This document shows, one piece after another, positions 19,110 through 27,276 of a stretch of 57,596 nt of DNA. The stretch comes from Pseudoalteromonas sp. P1-9 (GTDB lineage Bacteria; Pseudomonadota; Gammaproteobacteria; Enterobacterales; Alteromonadaceae), in the NCBI RefSeq assembly GCF_001399975.1, contig NZ_LKBD01000032.1, positions 1 to 57,596 of the forward strand. The letters run 5' to 3'. The notes beneath the pieces are model-generated. The model was given only the letters and a program-made list of their open reading frames with translations. It did not search any database and had not been told where the DNA came from. How positions within the stretch are numbered: position 1 is the stretch's first letter; every line of letters begins with the position of its first letter. The position numbers and the translations under genes are program-made.

Positions 19110-20310
19110 TGCTGGCATTTTGTTCACCTTACTTTCAATCGCCTTTATTTTATATAAATGGGGCAATATGCAAGTAGTGGGTGTCACGCCTGTTAAAACA
19201 TTTACCTTTATTGCAATTCTGTTTACATCTGGCCTCGACGTTGGCCTGATCATGTTCCCGCTAACCGAGTTTGCCGGTTATGCAGACATAAAAGCAAGCC
19301 CAGAATATGGCTTCACAAACCCACTCGCGATTGAGTTTGGTTTTTGGGGATTTTTAATTTGGGGTTTCTACTTTTTGACCTGTTTTTATTTCTGCGTAAT
19401 TGAACCTAAGGTGAAATTTTTCGAAATTCCACTGGTAAAATTGGTTAACAACGTGGTGATTATCGGCACCTGTGCATTTACCGCCTTTTTGTTACTGAGT
19501 AACTTGCCTTGGTATCTACCCGCAGTGGGTGATGGCGAATCAATTGTGCCAACATTTTACTTAATTGTATTTGCAGCAATTTGTTTTGCTGCTTACTCAA
19601 GTACCAGTATTCGTTATGTACGCTTTTTAAGTATTACAACAACCTGGGTATTTATCGCGTTAATTGTTGCTATGTGGGCAGGCGCTTTTGTATTTGGCGA
19701 CAGTGAAATGAGTGCCTACACAAATAACTTAGCACTGATTGGCGACTACTTTGCGAATATTCACCATTTTGTATTGCCGCTTAACGACTACCATGAATTC
19801 TATTTATTTTGGTGGTTCGCTTGGAGCATTATGATAGGTCAATTCACCTCTCGTTTTGTTGGTGGACTTAAAACCTACCAAGTACTCGCTGCGATGTTGA
19901 TTTTCCCGTCAATTCCAATTGCTGCGTGGTTTGCCGTGCTGTATCACTACCATGATGCCGGTATTGCAACCGATGGCTTGGTGAATTTTGCAATGGTATT
20001 TGTCGGAATTGTGTTTGTGATCAATTCACTAGACTCACTGATCCGCTTATACACAGATAACCTTAACCTAACCGTCGCCCATTTAGGTAAGCGCAATTAT
20101 CTGTTGCTAAATATTGTTGCACTTTCACTTTTAACACTATTATTTAAACTGAACTTTTTACAAATCCAATGGGTTGGTGCCATTGTTATTGCGATTTTCT
20201 TTGCTGGTTTTGGTTTTATTTTGGTTAATAAATTCAAAACAGTTAAGACTATTCAAAGTTCGCCAAAAGAAAACGCAATTGATTTTAATAAAATAGAGAC
20301 AATAAGCTAA
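19093..20310 (+). CDS. Short BCCT-family (betaine/choline/carnitine) transporter
   Basis: 405 residues, clearly shorter than the roughly 500-700 residues usual for the family. About 10-11 membrane helices are visible. Two BCCT landmarks remain: FTSGLDVGLIMFPLTEFAG, matching the 'G.G.G...WGVAEP' segment, and F239-W240-W241-F242-A243-W244 followed by GQFTSRF, matching the Trp-rich ligand and coupling helix. There is no extended charged C-terminal osmosensor tail. The ATG at 19093 has GGGAGG seven bases upstream; the GTG at 19087 does not fit as well. Position after betIBA suggests choline uptake; the substrate is inferred. Confidence 0.8.
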   Translation: MTLWLSAGILFTLLSIAFILYKWGNMQVVGVTPVKTFTFIAILFTSGLDVGLIMFPLTEFAGYADIKASPEYGFTNPLAIEFGFWGFLIWGFYFLTCFYFCVIEPKVKFFEIPLVKLVNNVVIIGTCAFTAFLLLSNLPWYLPAVGDGESIVPTFYLIVFAAICFAAYSSTSIRYVRFLSITTTWVFIALIVAMWAGAFVFGDSEMSAYTNNLALIGDYFANIHHFVLPLNDYHEFYLFWWFAWSIMIGQFTSRFVGGLKTYQVLAAMLIFPSIPIAAWFAVLYHYHDAGIATDGLVNFAMVFVGIVFVINSLDSLIRLYTDNLNLTVAHLGKRNYLLLNIVALSLLTLLFKLNFLQIQWVGAIVIAIFFAGFGFILVNKFKTVKTIQSSPKENAIDFNKIETIS

Positions 20311-20314
20311 TCAT

Positions 20315-21013
20315 ATGAAAAATTTAATTAAATTATCACTAATCCCGGTTGCAGTAATGACAAGCGTGGCGCATGCCGATTGGAGTACAACGGTAACTGG
20401 GGCATCTGACTACACCTTCAACGGTGTTAGCCAAACCATGAACGACCCTGCGCTACAGGTTAGTCTTGATAAATCATTTGAAAACGGCTTTTATGCAGGT
20501 AGTTGGGCATCAAATGTTGATTTTGGTGACGACACTAACATTGAGTGGGATTTTTACGCTGGCCACTATATCAGCCTTAACGACGCGTTAAGCCTTGATT
20601 ATGGTATCGCATATTACACTTACCACGGCGCAAGCTATTCAGATGATGGTAACTACCCTGAAGCTTACGCAAAATTTGGCTATTCATCAGCCTTGGGTAG
20701 CACCGAGTTTAACTTCTGGTACAGCTGGGATTACTTTGGCACAGGCGCAGGCCATACCATTGCTATGCTAGCGCATTCTTATGAAATCGCGCCAAATCAT
20801 ACGCTACGTGCAAGTTTTGATGTGTCAAACTCACTTGATGGCGATAAGTGGTTATGGGATGGCAATAATTCATCATACCATCACTATCGTCTAGCTTATC
20901 AAACCAGCTTTAAAGGATTTAACCTAGAGCTTGCAGCTGAAAATACAAACCTTGATTGGGACACCGCTGATGAGCGCCTAGTGTTCTCCATTTCAAGAAC
21001 ATTTTCGCTGTAA
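20315..21013 (+). CDS. TorF-family putative porin
   Basis: 232 residues. A signal peptide (about 1-21, ending AHA) is followed by a predicted outer-membrane beta-barrel with the family opening TGASDYTFNGVSQT and alternating hydrophobic strands rich in Trp and Tyr, ending in the terminal Phe-containing ISRTFSL. Its start is four bases after the BCCT stop with no good ribosome binding site, suggesting translational coupling. The pairing suggests an outer-membrane entry route for choline or betaine, as an inference. A strong terminator follows. Confidence 0.85.
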   Translation: MKNLIKLSLIPVAVMTSVAHADWSTTVTGASDYTFNGVSQTMNDPALQVSLDKSFENGFYAGSWASNVDFGDDTNIEWDFYAGHYISLNDALSLDYGIAYYTYHGASYSDDGNYPEAYAKFGYSSALGSTEFNFWYSWDYFGTGAGHTIAMLAHSYEIAPNHTLRASFDVSNSLDGDKWLWDGNNSSYHHYRLAYQTSFKGFNLELAAENTNLDWDTADERLVFSISRTFSL

Positions 21014-21030
21014 CCTGCGGTTAGGTACAT

Positions 21031-21069
21031 AAAAGTAAAAAAGGCGCACATTGCGCCTTTTCTTTTACC
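21031..21069. terminator. Bidirectional terminator after the porin gene
   Basis: AAAAGTAAAAAAGGCGCA, CAT loop, TGCGCCTTTTCTTTTAC: a long stem with an A-run and a T-run. It serves the porin (+) and the convergent lipoprotein gene (-). Confidence 0.9.
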
Positions 21070-21098
21070 TAAATAACCCGAGTCTGGGTTAAATAAGA

Positions 21099-21626
21099 TT
21101 AATCTAGTTCTGCCAATCGGGTAATTAACGCATTGAGCGCAGCAACACTAAAACCACGATCATAAAAATACACCACTTCACCTTGGCGATTTAATAATAC
21201 AATACGTGCATTATTTGGTTTTTCATTGCCGGTAAAAGCTTGAATACGCTCACCGTGCTCATAAATTGTAATTACCCCACCCCATAACTCTTTTGGAATG
21301 CCGCGGCGCATGCCCTCGTCTATTTGAGTACTAAACATGCGCGGAAACATCCCTGCAATAGTCGGTAATTCAAAAGCAACCACATCCACTTCTTTCATAT
21401 CAAGTCCAATTAACCAGCGATCAATATCAAATTGCGAATCTTGTTTATAACCAATTAAATATACGCTCGGCTTGCCAGCAACATGCGCTGGTAAATTAAC
21501 AGTTTGTTTTTCTAAACTCGTGCCAGTGACATTTGGAAACGGTTTACCTTCAATATCTTGGTTAGGATAATGCGTTGTGCATCCAGTAACTAACAGCAAA
21601 AGAATTAAAATAATGACCTGTCTCAT
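21099..21626 (-). CDS. Lipoprotein with a thioredoxin-like/ATP10-like domain
   Basis: 175 residues. A lipoprotein signal with LLVTGC places the lipidated Cys at 16. The mature part has a thioredoxin-like layout (GKPSVYLIGYKQDSQFDIDRWL) but no CxxC, so it is probably not a redox enzyme. The segments VDVVAFELPTIAGMFPRMF and ARIVLLNRQGEVVYFYDRGFS resemble the ATP10-like family. The role is unknown; it is likely anchored in the envelope. Monocistronic, ending at the shared terminator. Confidence 0.7.
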   Translation of the reverse strand: MRQVIILILLLLVTGCTTHYPNQDIEGKPFPNVTGTSLEKQTVNLPAHVAGKPSVYLIGYKQDSQFDIDRWLIGLDMKEVDVVAFELPTIAGMFPRMFSTQIDEGMRRGIPKELWGGVITIYEHGERIQAFTGNEKPNNARIVLLNRQGEVVYFYDRGFSVAALNALITRLAELD

Positions 21627-21697
21627 AAGCTCCTCGCGCGTATCGCGTTTTTTAATTAAAAGTTTTTAGATTTAAGTAAGTTAGCTAAGGGAACTCG

Positions 21698-21958
21698 TTA
21701 TTCGACTTCTTTAACCAAAGATTCGAGTTTGCTCATAAACACATCTTTTAATTTGCTGTGCTCATAATCAAGGTGATAAGTGTTGTGAAAGCCAAAACGT
21801 AGCAATACACCATTTCCTTTCAAGTAAATGGTGTAGCCATCAATATCAGAAAACGCGGTGATCCCTTGATAGAGTTTACCGTCTTCAAAGTCTTCGCCTT
21901 TTTGGTAGATAAGGTCGAATACTTTCAATAATAGTTTTGCGTCTAGCTCGTTTCTCAT
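21698..21958 (-). CDS. DUF3081 family protein
   Basis: 86 residues, soluble, without signal peptide. The pattern of 'LLKVFDLIYQKGE', 'GITAFSDIDGYTIYL' and 'LRFGFHNTYHLDYE' fits the small DUF3081 family known from Vibrio and Pseudoalteromonas. No function is established. It stands alone with its own upstream gap, next to another small gene on the same strand. Confidence 0.7.
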   Translation of the reverse strand: MRNELDAKLLLKVFDLIYQKGEDFEDGKLYQGITAFSDIDGYTIYLKGNGVLLRFGFHNTYHLDYEHSKLKDVFMSKLESLVKEVE

Positions 21959-22025
21959 AATTATGCACTCCCTGATTTCTCAAATTGTTACTTAATTATA
22001 GTGAGTTACTGGACGTTTAGATCAG

Positions 22026-22241
22026 TTAGCGGAAAGTATCAAGGTAAAGAGCTTCAACTTTATCACGCGCCCATTGAGTGCGACGTAAAAATTTTAGCGA
22101 TGATTTAATCGAAGGATCGTTTGAAAAACAGTTAATTTTAATCTCGCGGTAAAGGCCATCCCAACCATACTCTTCGACCAATTGTGTCACAATTTTCTCT
22201 AACGTTAAGCCATGTAATGGGTTATTTGGTTGGTTTTGCAT
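22026..22241 (-). CDS. VF530-like (DUF2132) small DNA-binding-type protein
   Basis: 71 residues with the family's characteristic [20 protein letters not shown] and [13 protein letters not shown] segments. The fold resolved for a Vibrio fischeri member resembles a DNA-binding domain, hence the family name; the cellular role is unknown. Length is usual for the family. A terminator lies just upstream, separating it from the next gene. Confidence 0.85.
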   Translation of the reverse strand: MQNQPNNPLHGLTLEKIVTQLVEEYGWDGLYREIKINCFSNDPSIKSSLKFLRRTQWARDKVEALYLDTFR

Positions 22242-22260
22242 TTTTGCTGCCTTAAATATT

Positions 22261-22286
22261 AAAAAAGCCCTAAACGGGCTTTTTTT
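22261..22286. terminator. Terminator after the 142-residue exported protein
   Basis: AAAAAAGCCC, TAAAC loop, GGGCTTTTTT. It is symmetric and ends the minus-strand gene at 22304; read on the minus strand the T-run is TTTTTT. Confidence 0.9.
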
Positions 22287-22303
22287 AAAGAATGGTTGAA
22301 CTC

Positions 22304-22732
22304 TTATAGTTTAACCAAATCACCTTTTAATGTCACACCGGCCATAACAAAACCTGCGCCACATTCAAATTCAGTGTCACTTACAAATTCGCGTTTTTTG
22401 TAGTACGAACTGATGTTCATTACGGCATTCATACCTTCTCTGCGCGCGCGCTCTTGTAATGATTTCAATGCGCTAAGCATTACCCATTGGCACGCTTCTT
22501 TATCGCTTTTGTTGAACGCATTGGTTTTTTTATTAGTTTGCACTTCACCGTAAGTTGACTTTACTTCGCCCGCTTTTTGCTTACCAAAAAATAGTTTAAT
22601 GTTTGGATCAAGCGCTTGCTCAGCTTTTGCTGTGCTTAGTAGCTCTTCAACCGAGTAACGACCAATATCATCACGCGCGGTTGCAGTACTCGCAGCAAGT
22701 GCAAGCGAAACACCAAGAATTAATTTTTTCAT
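22304..22732 (-). CDS. Exported small protein of the family often mislabelled 'excinuclease ATPase subunit'
   Basis: 142 residues with a clear signal peptide (about 1-19, TATARDD). The mature protein contains two conserved-looking Cys (in KEACQWV and EFECGAG) that could form a disulfide, and a [14 protein letters not shown] segment recalling YbjQ-like folds. Databases often label such proteins excinuclease ATPase subunit, but no ATPase motif is visible. Periplasmic. It lies nine bases downstream of the MipA/OmpV gene, so it may share its transcript. Confidence 0.65.
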   Translation of the reverse strand: MKKLILGVSLALAASTATARDDIGRYSVEELLSTAKAEQALDPNIKLFFGKQKAGEVKSTYGEVQTNKKTNAFNKSDKEACQWVMLSALKSLQERARREGMNAVMNISSYYKKREFVSDTEFECGAGFVMAGVTLKGDLVKL

Positions 22733-22741
22733 TACTTCTCC

Positions 22742-23545
22742 CTAATTTTTTAATGAATAGAACTTCCATGCAAAGCCAAAACCAAGTGCAACGTTGTGAT
22801 TATCACGCAACAGGGGACTTTGCTGATTTGCACTGTGTGAATAATTATAATAACGAAGAAAACCGCCGGCCCAAAGCCAATCGTTATCGTAAGTTAATCC
22901 TAAACTAAATACCGATGCAAGATAACCCGCATCAGCATCAAAAGACAAACGGTCAATTGTTTGAAATTGTTCAGCAACGTGATAAAAGTAGCTGTTGTAT
23001 GCATGGCTGCCAAAACGGGTACTAAAACGTCCAGTAAAGTTTACCTGATGCTGACCATCTTGATAAATCTGCTGCCCCGCTTCTAGCATAACGCCATACA
23101 CACTGCCGATATCGTCAATATCTCCGCCATCAAATGCGTACGCTTTTCGAATAAAAGGTGAAATATATAAATAGTCGTCTGAGGTAGGATTACCAAAACT
23201 AAAATATTGATAGCTTGGGCCTATTTCGCCCACCCAAGCCAGGTCGTCCATGCCTTCGCGGGCACGATTATCTTTACTTGATACGGCAATCGCACCACCT
23301 GCACTGACACTAATATAATGATTAGGTGCAACTTCATAAAATGACTCGAATTCGTTGCGCTCAACTTTATAGTGTTCTTTCTCAATGTGAATATACGGCA
23401 GGGGAACCACATAACTTTCGTTTTGTTCTGCGCCTAAATAATGCGGGAGCGATGAATAAAACGCGCCAATACCAAACGTGACTTCATCGGCAACACTATG
23501 TGTTGAGATAAACAGTAAGCTAAGTGCAATCCATCGCATCAACAT
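22742..23545 (-). CDS. MipA/OmpV family outer-membrane protein
   Basis: 267 residues. A signal peptide (about 1-19) is followed by a MipA/OmpV-type barrel opening GIGAFYSSLPHYLGAEQ with PLPYI, alternating strands, and a closing LGFGFAWKFYSLKN. Members are outer-membrane barrels; one interacts with peptidoglycan synthesis, others have transport roles. Its ATG comes only four bases after the stop of the last ketosynthase gene, without a clear ribosome binding site, so translation is probably coupled to the APE operon. A link to pigment placement in the outer membrane is an inference. Confidence 0.82.
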   Translation of the reverse strand: MLMRWIALSLLFISTHSVADEVTFGIGAFYSSLPHYLGAEQNESYVVPLPYIHIEKEHYKVERNEFESFYEVAPNHYISVSAGGAIAVSSKDNRAREGMDDLAWVGEIGPSYQYFSFGNPTSDDYLYISPFIRKAYAFDGGDIDDIGSVYGVMLEAGQQIYQDGQHQVNFTGRFSTRFGSHAYNSYFYHVAEQFQTIDRLSFDADAGYLASVFSLGLTYDNDWLWAGGFLRYYNYSHSANQQSPLLRDNHNVALGFGFAWKFYSLKN

Positions 23546-23548
23546 GAT

Positions 23549-24772
23549 TTACGACCAGCGTTTGAAGATTAACGAGGTATTGATCCCACCAAACGCAAAG
23601 TTGTTACTCATCACATAATCGGTGTTGATTTCACGCCCCTTTACACTTAAGTAATCGAGTGGCGCACATTCTGGGTCTACATTATCTAAGTTCGTCGTGC
23701 CACCAAACCAATTGTCTTGCATCATATGAATGCTCGCCCACGCTTCAATAGCACCGCACGCACCTAAGGTGTGTCCTAAATAACTCTTTAACGAACTAAT
23801 CGGCACCTTACCTAACGCATTGAAAGTTGCATGAGATTCAGCAATGTCACCACGGTCAGTTGAAGTGCCGTGAGCATTCACGTAACCAATTTGAGATTTT
23901 TCTATACCCGCCTCGGCAATTGCTTGCTCAATCGCCACTTGCATGGTTTCGCTGGTTGGTTGGGTTACATGTTGCCCGTCTGAATTACAGCCAAAGCCAA
24001 CAATTTCGGCAATAATATGTGCGCCACGCGCTTGTGCGTGTTCTAACTCTTCTAAAATAAAGGTACATGCACCTTCACCAATCACTAGGCCATCACGGTC
24101 TTTATCAAACGGGCGTGGGGTTTGTTTTGGCGTGTCATTTTTGCAGCTGGTTGCGTATAACGTATCGAATACTGCAGCTTCGGTTACACATAATTCTTCT
24201 GCGCCACCTGCCACCATTAGCTTTTGACGACCAAATTTAATCGCCTCAAAAGCATAGCCCAAACCTTGTGAGCCTGATGTACATGCCGAGCTTGTCGTAA
24301 TTACACGGCCTTTTAAACCAAAAAATACGCCCACGTTAACTGGCGCGGTATGGGCCATCATTTGAATATAACTCGTTGCTGTCACACCCGTCATTTCGCC
24401 ACTGTCCATCATGCGGCCAAATGGAATAAGCGGCGCAGTAGAGCCAATTGATGAACCGTACGCAATACCTGTATCGCCATTTGTTAACGATGGGTGCTCT
24501 AAAAGGCCAGCTTGTTCGAGGGCTAATTCTGTTGCGCGCGTTGCCATAAGTGATACCCGTCCCATTGAACGGATCTTTTTGCGTGAATAATGCTTAGGCT
24601 TTTCAAAATGCTTCACTGGCGCGCCCAAATTGGTATTTAAGCCATTAATAAATGTCCAATCTGGCATTGTCTCTACTGCATTTTCACCTGTTTTTAAGGC
24701 ACTTTTAAACGTTTGCCAATCATCGCCTAGCGCAGTAATCGCAGACATTCCTGTTACAACAACGCGTTTCAC
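23549..24772 (-). CDS. apeR: Beta-ketoacyl-ACP synthase of the aryl-polyene cluster (ApeR-like)
   Basis: 407 residues, FabF-like. It condenses malonyl-ACP with the growing acyl chain. The triad is complete: C164 in SSACTSG, H301 in NAHGTST and H334 in YLGHTLGA. The start is a GTG that overlaps the TAG stop of the ketoreductase gene by one base, so translation is coupled. By position (next to the FabG-like and hotdog genes) it matches ApeR, which is thought to start the chain. Gene letters follow the Xenorhabdus/E. coli APE nomenclature from memory. Confidence 0.9.
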   Translation of the reverse strand: MKRVVVTGMSAITALGDDWQTFKSALKTGENAVETMPDWTFINGLNTNLGAPVKHFEKPKHYSRKKIRSMGRVSLMATRATELALEQAGLLEHPSLTNGDTGIAYGSSIGSTAPLIPFGRMMDSGEMTGVTATSYIQMMAHTAPVNVGVFFGLKGRVITTSSACTSGSQGLGYAFEAIKFGRQKLMVAGGAEELCVTEAAVFDTLYATSCKNDTPKQTPRPFDKDRDGLVIGEGACTFILEELEHAQARGAHIIAEIVGFGCNSDGQHVTQPTSETMQVAIEQAIAEAGIEKSQIGYVNAHGTSTDRGDIAESHATFNALGKVPISSLKSYLGHTLGACGAIEAWASIHMMQDNWFGGTTNLDNVDPECAPLDYLSVKGREINTDYVMSNNFAFGGINTSLIFKRWS

Positions 24773-25497
24773 TAAACTAACCCACCATTTACCGAAATAA
24801 CCTGACGCGTAATATAGGCAGCGTCATCTGACATTAAAAATGCCACTGTACCCGCCACTTCTTTTGGCTCTGCCATACGGCGCATAGGTACCATTTTTAA
24901 AATTTCATCGACTGGTAAATCATCAACCATATCGGTTGCAACTAAACCCGGTGCGACGCAATTTACTGTAATTTTACGTTTTGCCACTTCCAGCGCCAGT
25001 GCCTTAGTTGCACCAATTAAACCTGCTTTTGCTGCGCTGTAGTTAACCTGCCCACGGTTACCAGCAATGCCCGATACCGACGCCATAGTGATAATGCGGC
25101 CGCCTTTACGAGTTTGGATCATCGGCATCACCAAAGGTTGCACTACGTTGTAGAAACCATCTAATCCTGTAGTTAATACTTCATCCCACTCTTCACCTGT
25201 CATTGCAGGAAAGGCAGTATCGCGTGTTACACCGGCATTGCAGACAACGCCATAATACGCTCCATGTGCTTCGACATCCGCAAGCAATGCTTGCTGCGTT
25301 TTTTGACGGTCACATACGTCAAATTGAACAAGGCTAACGTGCCGGCCAAGTGCTTCTATTTGTTCTTTTACTTGCATTGCCGCGTCAATGCCACTGCGGC
25401 AATGAAGCGTAATATCGAATCCGTCTTCGGCCAATCTTAATGCGATGGCCTTGCCAATTCCGCGACTTGAGCCAGTTACTAATACACGTTTTGTCAT
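24772..25497 (-). CDS. apeQ: 3-oxoacyl-ACP reductase (FabG-like, ApeQ-like)
   Basis: 241 residues, short-chain dehydrogenase. It reduces the 3-keto group after each condensation with NADPH. The cofactor motif GSSRGIG is at 9-15, and the active-site S140, Y153 and K157 (YSAAK) are present. The Asn normally found in the catalytic tetrad at about 111 is replaced by Gly (TTGLDGFYN). The end VISVNGGLV is typical. It overlaps the dehydratase gene upstream by four bases and the ketosynthase downstream by one. Confidence 0.9.
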   Translation of the reverse strand: MTKRVLVTGSSRGIGKAIALRLAEDGFDITLHCRSGIDAAMQVKEQIEALGRHVSLVQFDVCDRQKTQQALLADVEAHGAYYGVVCNAGVTRDTAFPAMTGEEWDEVLTTGLDGFYNVVQPLVMPMIQTRKGGRIITMASVSGIAGNRGQVNYSAAKAGLIGATKALALEVAKRKITVNCVAPGLVATDMVDDLPVDEILKMVPMRRMAEPKEVAGTVAFLMSDDAAYITRQVISVNGGLV

Positions 25498-25949
25498 TGT
25501 TGTTCCTTTAAAAACTGCACAGGATCATCTGGTTGAAAGACATTGATTTTAGCTTCAGCAAGAACCGTATCTGCATGCAGAATTTGGCATTCAAATACAC
25601 TTAACCCTGTTTCTTCTTGAAACAGTTTTTTAACCGAAACAGCTAACGTCTGCCCTAGCGTAAACTCAGGAGTAAATGTCTTATATTTACGCGAACCAAT
25701 TAAAAATCCAATTTTAACCGCAGCATTGTCATCGAGTGCTAAAGCACCTGCGTATGCTGCGATAGATTGTGCCATATATTCAGTACCAATGTAACTTGCA
25801 ACTGATTGAGTTTGTTCGTTAAAAAACGCTGATTGTGCAGAGATATCGACCTCGCAAACTGCAGAGTCTTGATCATAGCTCACCAAGCGCGTGAGCAAGA
25901 TCATTGGGTCGGCGTGAGGTAGCACCGCTTCAATCGAATAATGTGTCAT
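25494..25949 (-). CDS. apeP: Hotdog-fold 3-hydroxyacyl-ACP dehydratase (ApeP-like)
   Basis: 151 residues. The N-terminal LPHADPMILLTRL (H12 as likely catalytic His) and SYIGTEYMAQSIAAYAG (with an acidic residue at 57) fit the FabA/FabZ-like dehydratases of APE clusters, which remove water to form the conjugated double bonds. ATG is preceded by AGG with seven bases spacing. A 150-base gap with a hairpin separates it from the upstream ketosynthase, the largest gap in the cluster. Confidence 0.85.
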   Translation of the reverse strand: MTHYSIEAVLPHADPMILLTRLVSYDQDSAVCEVDISAQSAFFNEQTQSVASYIGTEYMAQSIAAYAGALALDDNAAVKIGFLIGSRKYKTFTPEFTLGQTLAVSVKKLFQEETGLSVFECQILHADTVLAEAKINVFQPDDPVQFLKEQQ

Positions 25950-25989
25950 GAATTAACCTAAGTTTCGGATTAAGGGTGCAAAATAAACA

Positions 25990-26006
25990 ACGCCCAAATA
26001 GGGCGT
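25990..26006 (-). terminator. Hairpin inside the APE operon (possible attenuator)
   Basis: ACGCCC, five-base loop, GGGCGT forms a perfect six-base stem. On the transcribed (minus) strand it is followed by TTGTTTATTTT, giving the look of a weak intrinsic terminator between the ApeO-like and ApeP-like genes. Confidence 0.5.
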
Positions 26007-26099
26007 GAGCACTTAATCGAGTTTACTTGCGCTGGCACTTAAGTATTAGCACTGATGCCTAGCGTTACATTTTTAATTCGGTGTTTTTCCGTTGATGCG

Positions 26100-27275
26100 C
26101 TAATTACCAAAAACAAGTGACACATTATTGCCACCAAACGCAAACGAGTTGGATAAACAAAAGCGTATTTTACCAGAAGAATTCGATGCTGCGAGTCTAA
26201 TTGACGAAAGTTTTTCATCCAGTTCCGCTACGGGGTAATTGGCAGGAATAATCTCGTCTTTATTGAAATCACTTAGTAGCAACCAACAGATCCCCGCTTC
26301 CAATGCCCCAGCCGCACCAAGCGTATGACCAGTAACACCTTTAGTTGAACTTACTAAACAATCAAAACCAAGAGTATGAATGGCATTCGCTTCCATTTCA
26401 TCGTTTTTCGGTGTGCCGGTACCATGGGCATTTATGTAACCAATCTCTTTGGCATCGATGCCAGCGTCTTGCAAAGCTTTCGTCATACTTGCAATCGCAC
26501 CACGGCCAGACGGTTCTGGCGCTGAAACATGATACGCATCCGAGCTCTCACCTGCACCACATAAACGCACAGCTGCAGGCTGTTTACTCATTACAAAAAG
26601 TGCCGCTGCCTCGCCAATATTAATACCATCACGCTCGCTGTGAAACGGTTTACAGTATTCAGCCGCGGTCGATTCAAGCGCTTTAAAACCATTTAAGGTC
26701 ATTTTACATAAACTATCTACGCCGCCACAAAGCACCACATCTGCGATACCCGATTCAATTAAACCGCGCGCACTGACCAATGCTTTACCGCTTGAGCTAC
26801 AGGCTGTTGAAATGGTGTAACAAGGGCCACTGGCGCCCGTAATATGCGCTAAATATTCGCTTGGTGCGTGTAATTCTTGCTGACGATAATTAAAATGCGC
26901 TGGGTAATCACCCGCATCTGTAAATTGCTGATAGGCGTTTTCACCTTCACTTATGGCACTTGTGCTGGTGCCTAAAACAATAGCAATACGTTGTTTTTCA
27001 AATTGTTTTGTAAGCGCTGTAAATGTGTGCTCAATTTGTTTGAACGCAGTTAACAGCAATTGATTATTGCGCGTATTAAAATGTGGCTCACAAATTTCTG
27101 GTAACGTTGCACTTACAGCACCGACAAAAAATTCAGTTCCGTCATTGCCCGGTTTATCAAATTTGGTCAGTAATTGCGGCTGTGATAGTTCACTGTTGGA
27201 CAGTGCTGTCATCACACTTTGCTTACTGTCGCCTAGGCTACAAACAAGCCCTAAGTCATTTAAACCGATTGCCAT
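26100..27275 (-). CDS. apeO: Beta-ketoacyl-ACP synthase of the aryl-polyene cluster (ApeO-like)
   Basis: 391 residues. It extends the polyene on ACP. The catalytic residues are C159 in STACSSS, H284 in NAHGTGT and H317 in GVTGHTLGA. Its homologue works as a heterodimer with the chain-length-factor-like ApeC, and an ApeC-like gene is present at the start of this cluster. The ATG lies one base from the stop of the DUF3261 gene. Confidence 0.9.
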   Translation of the reverse strand: MAIGLNDLGLVCSLGDSKQSVMTALSNSELSQPQLLTKFDKPGNDGTEFFVGAVSATLPEICEPHFNTRNNQLLLTAFKQIEHTFTALTKQFEKQRIAIVLGTSTSAISEGENAYQQFTDAGDYPAHFNYRQQELHAPSEYLAHITGASGPCYTISTACSSSGKALVSARGLIESGIADVVLCGGVDSLCKMTLNGFKALESTAAEYCKPFHSERDGINIGEAAALFVMSKQPAAVRLCGAGESSDAYHVSAPEPSGRGAIASMTKALQDAGIDAKEIGYINAHGTGTPKNDEMEANAIHTLGFDCLVSSTKGVTGHTLGAAGALEAGICWLLLSDFNKDEIIPANYPVAELDEKLSSIRLAASNSSGKIRFCLSNSFAFGGNNVSLVFGN

Positions 27276-27276
27276 A

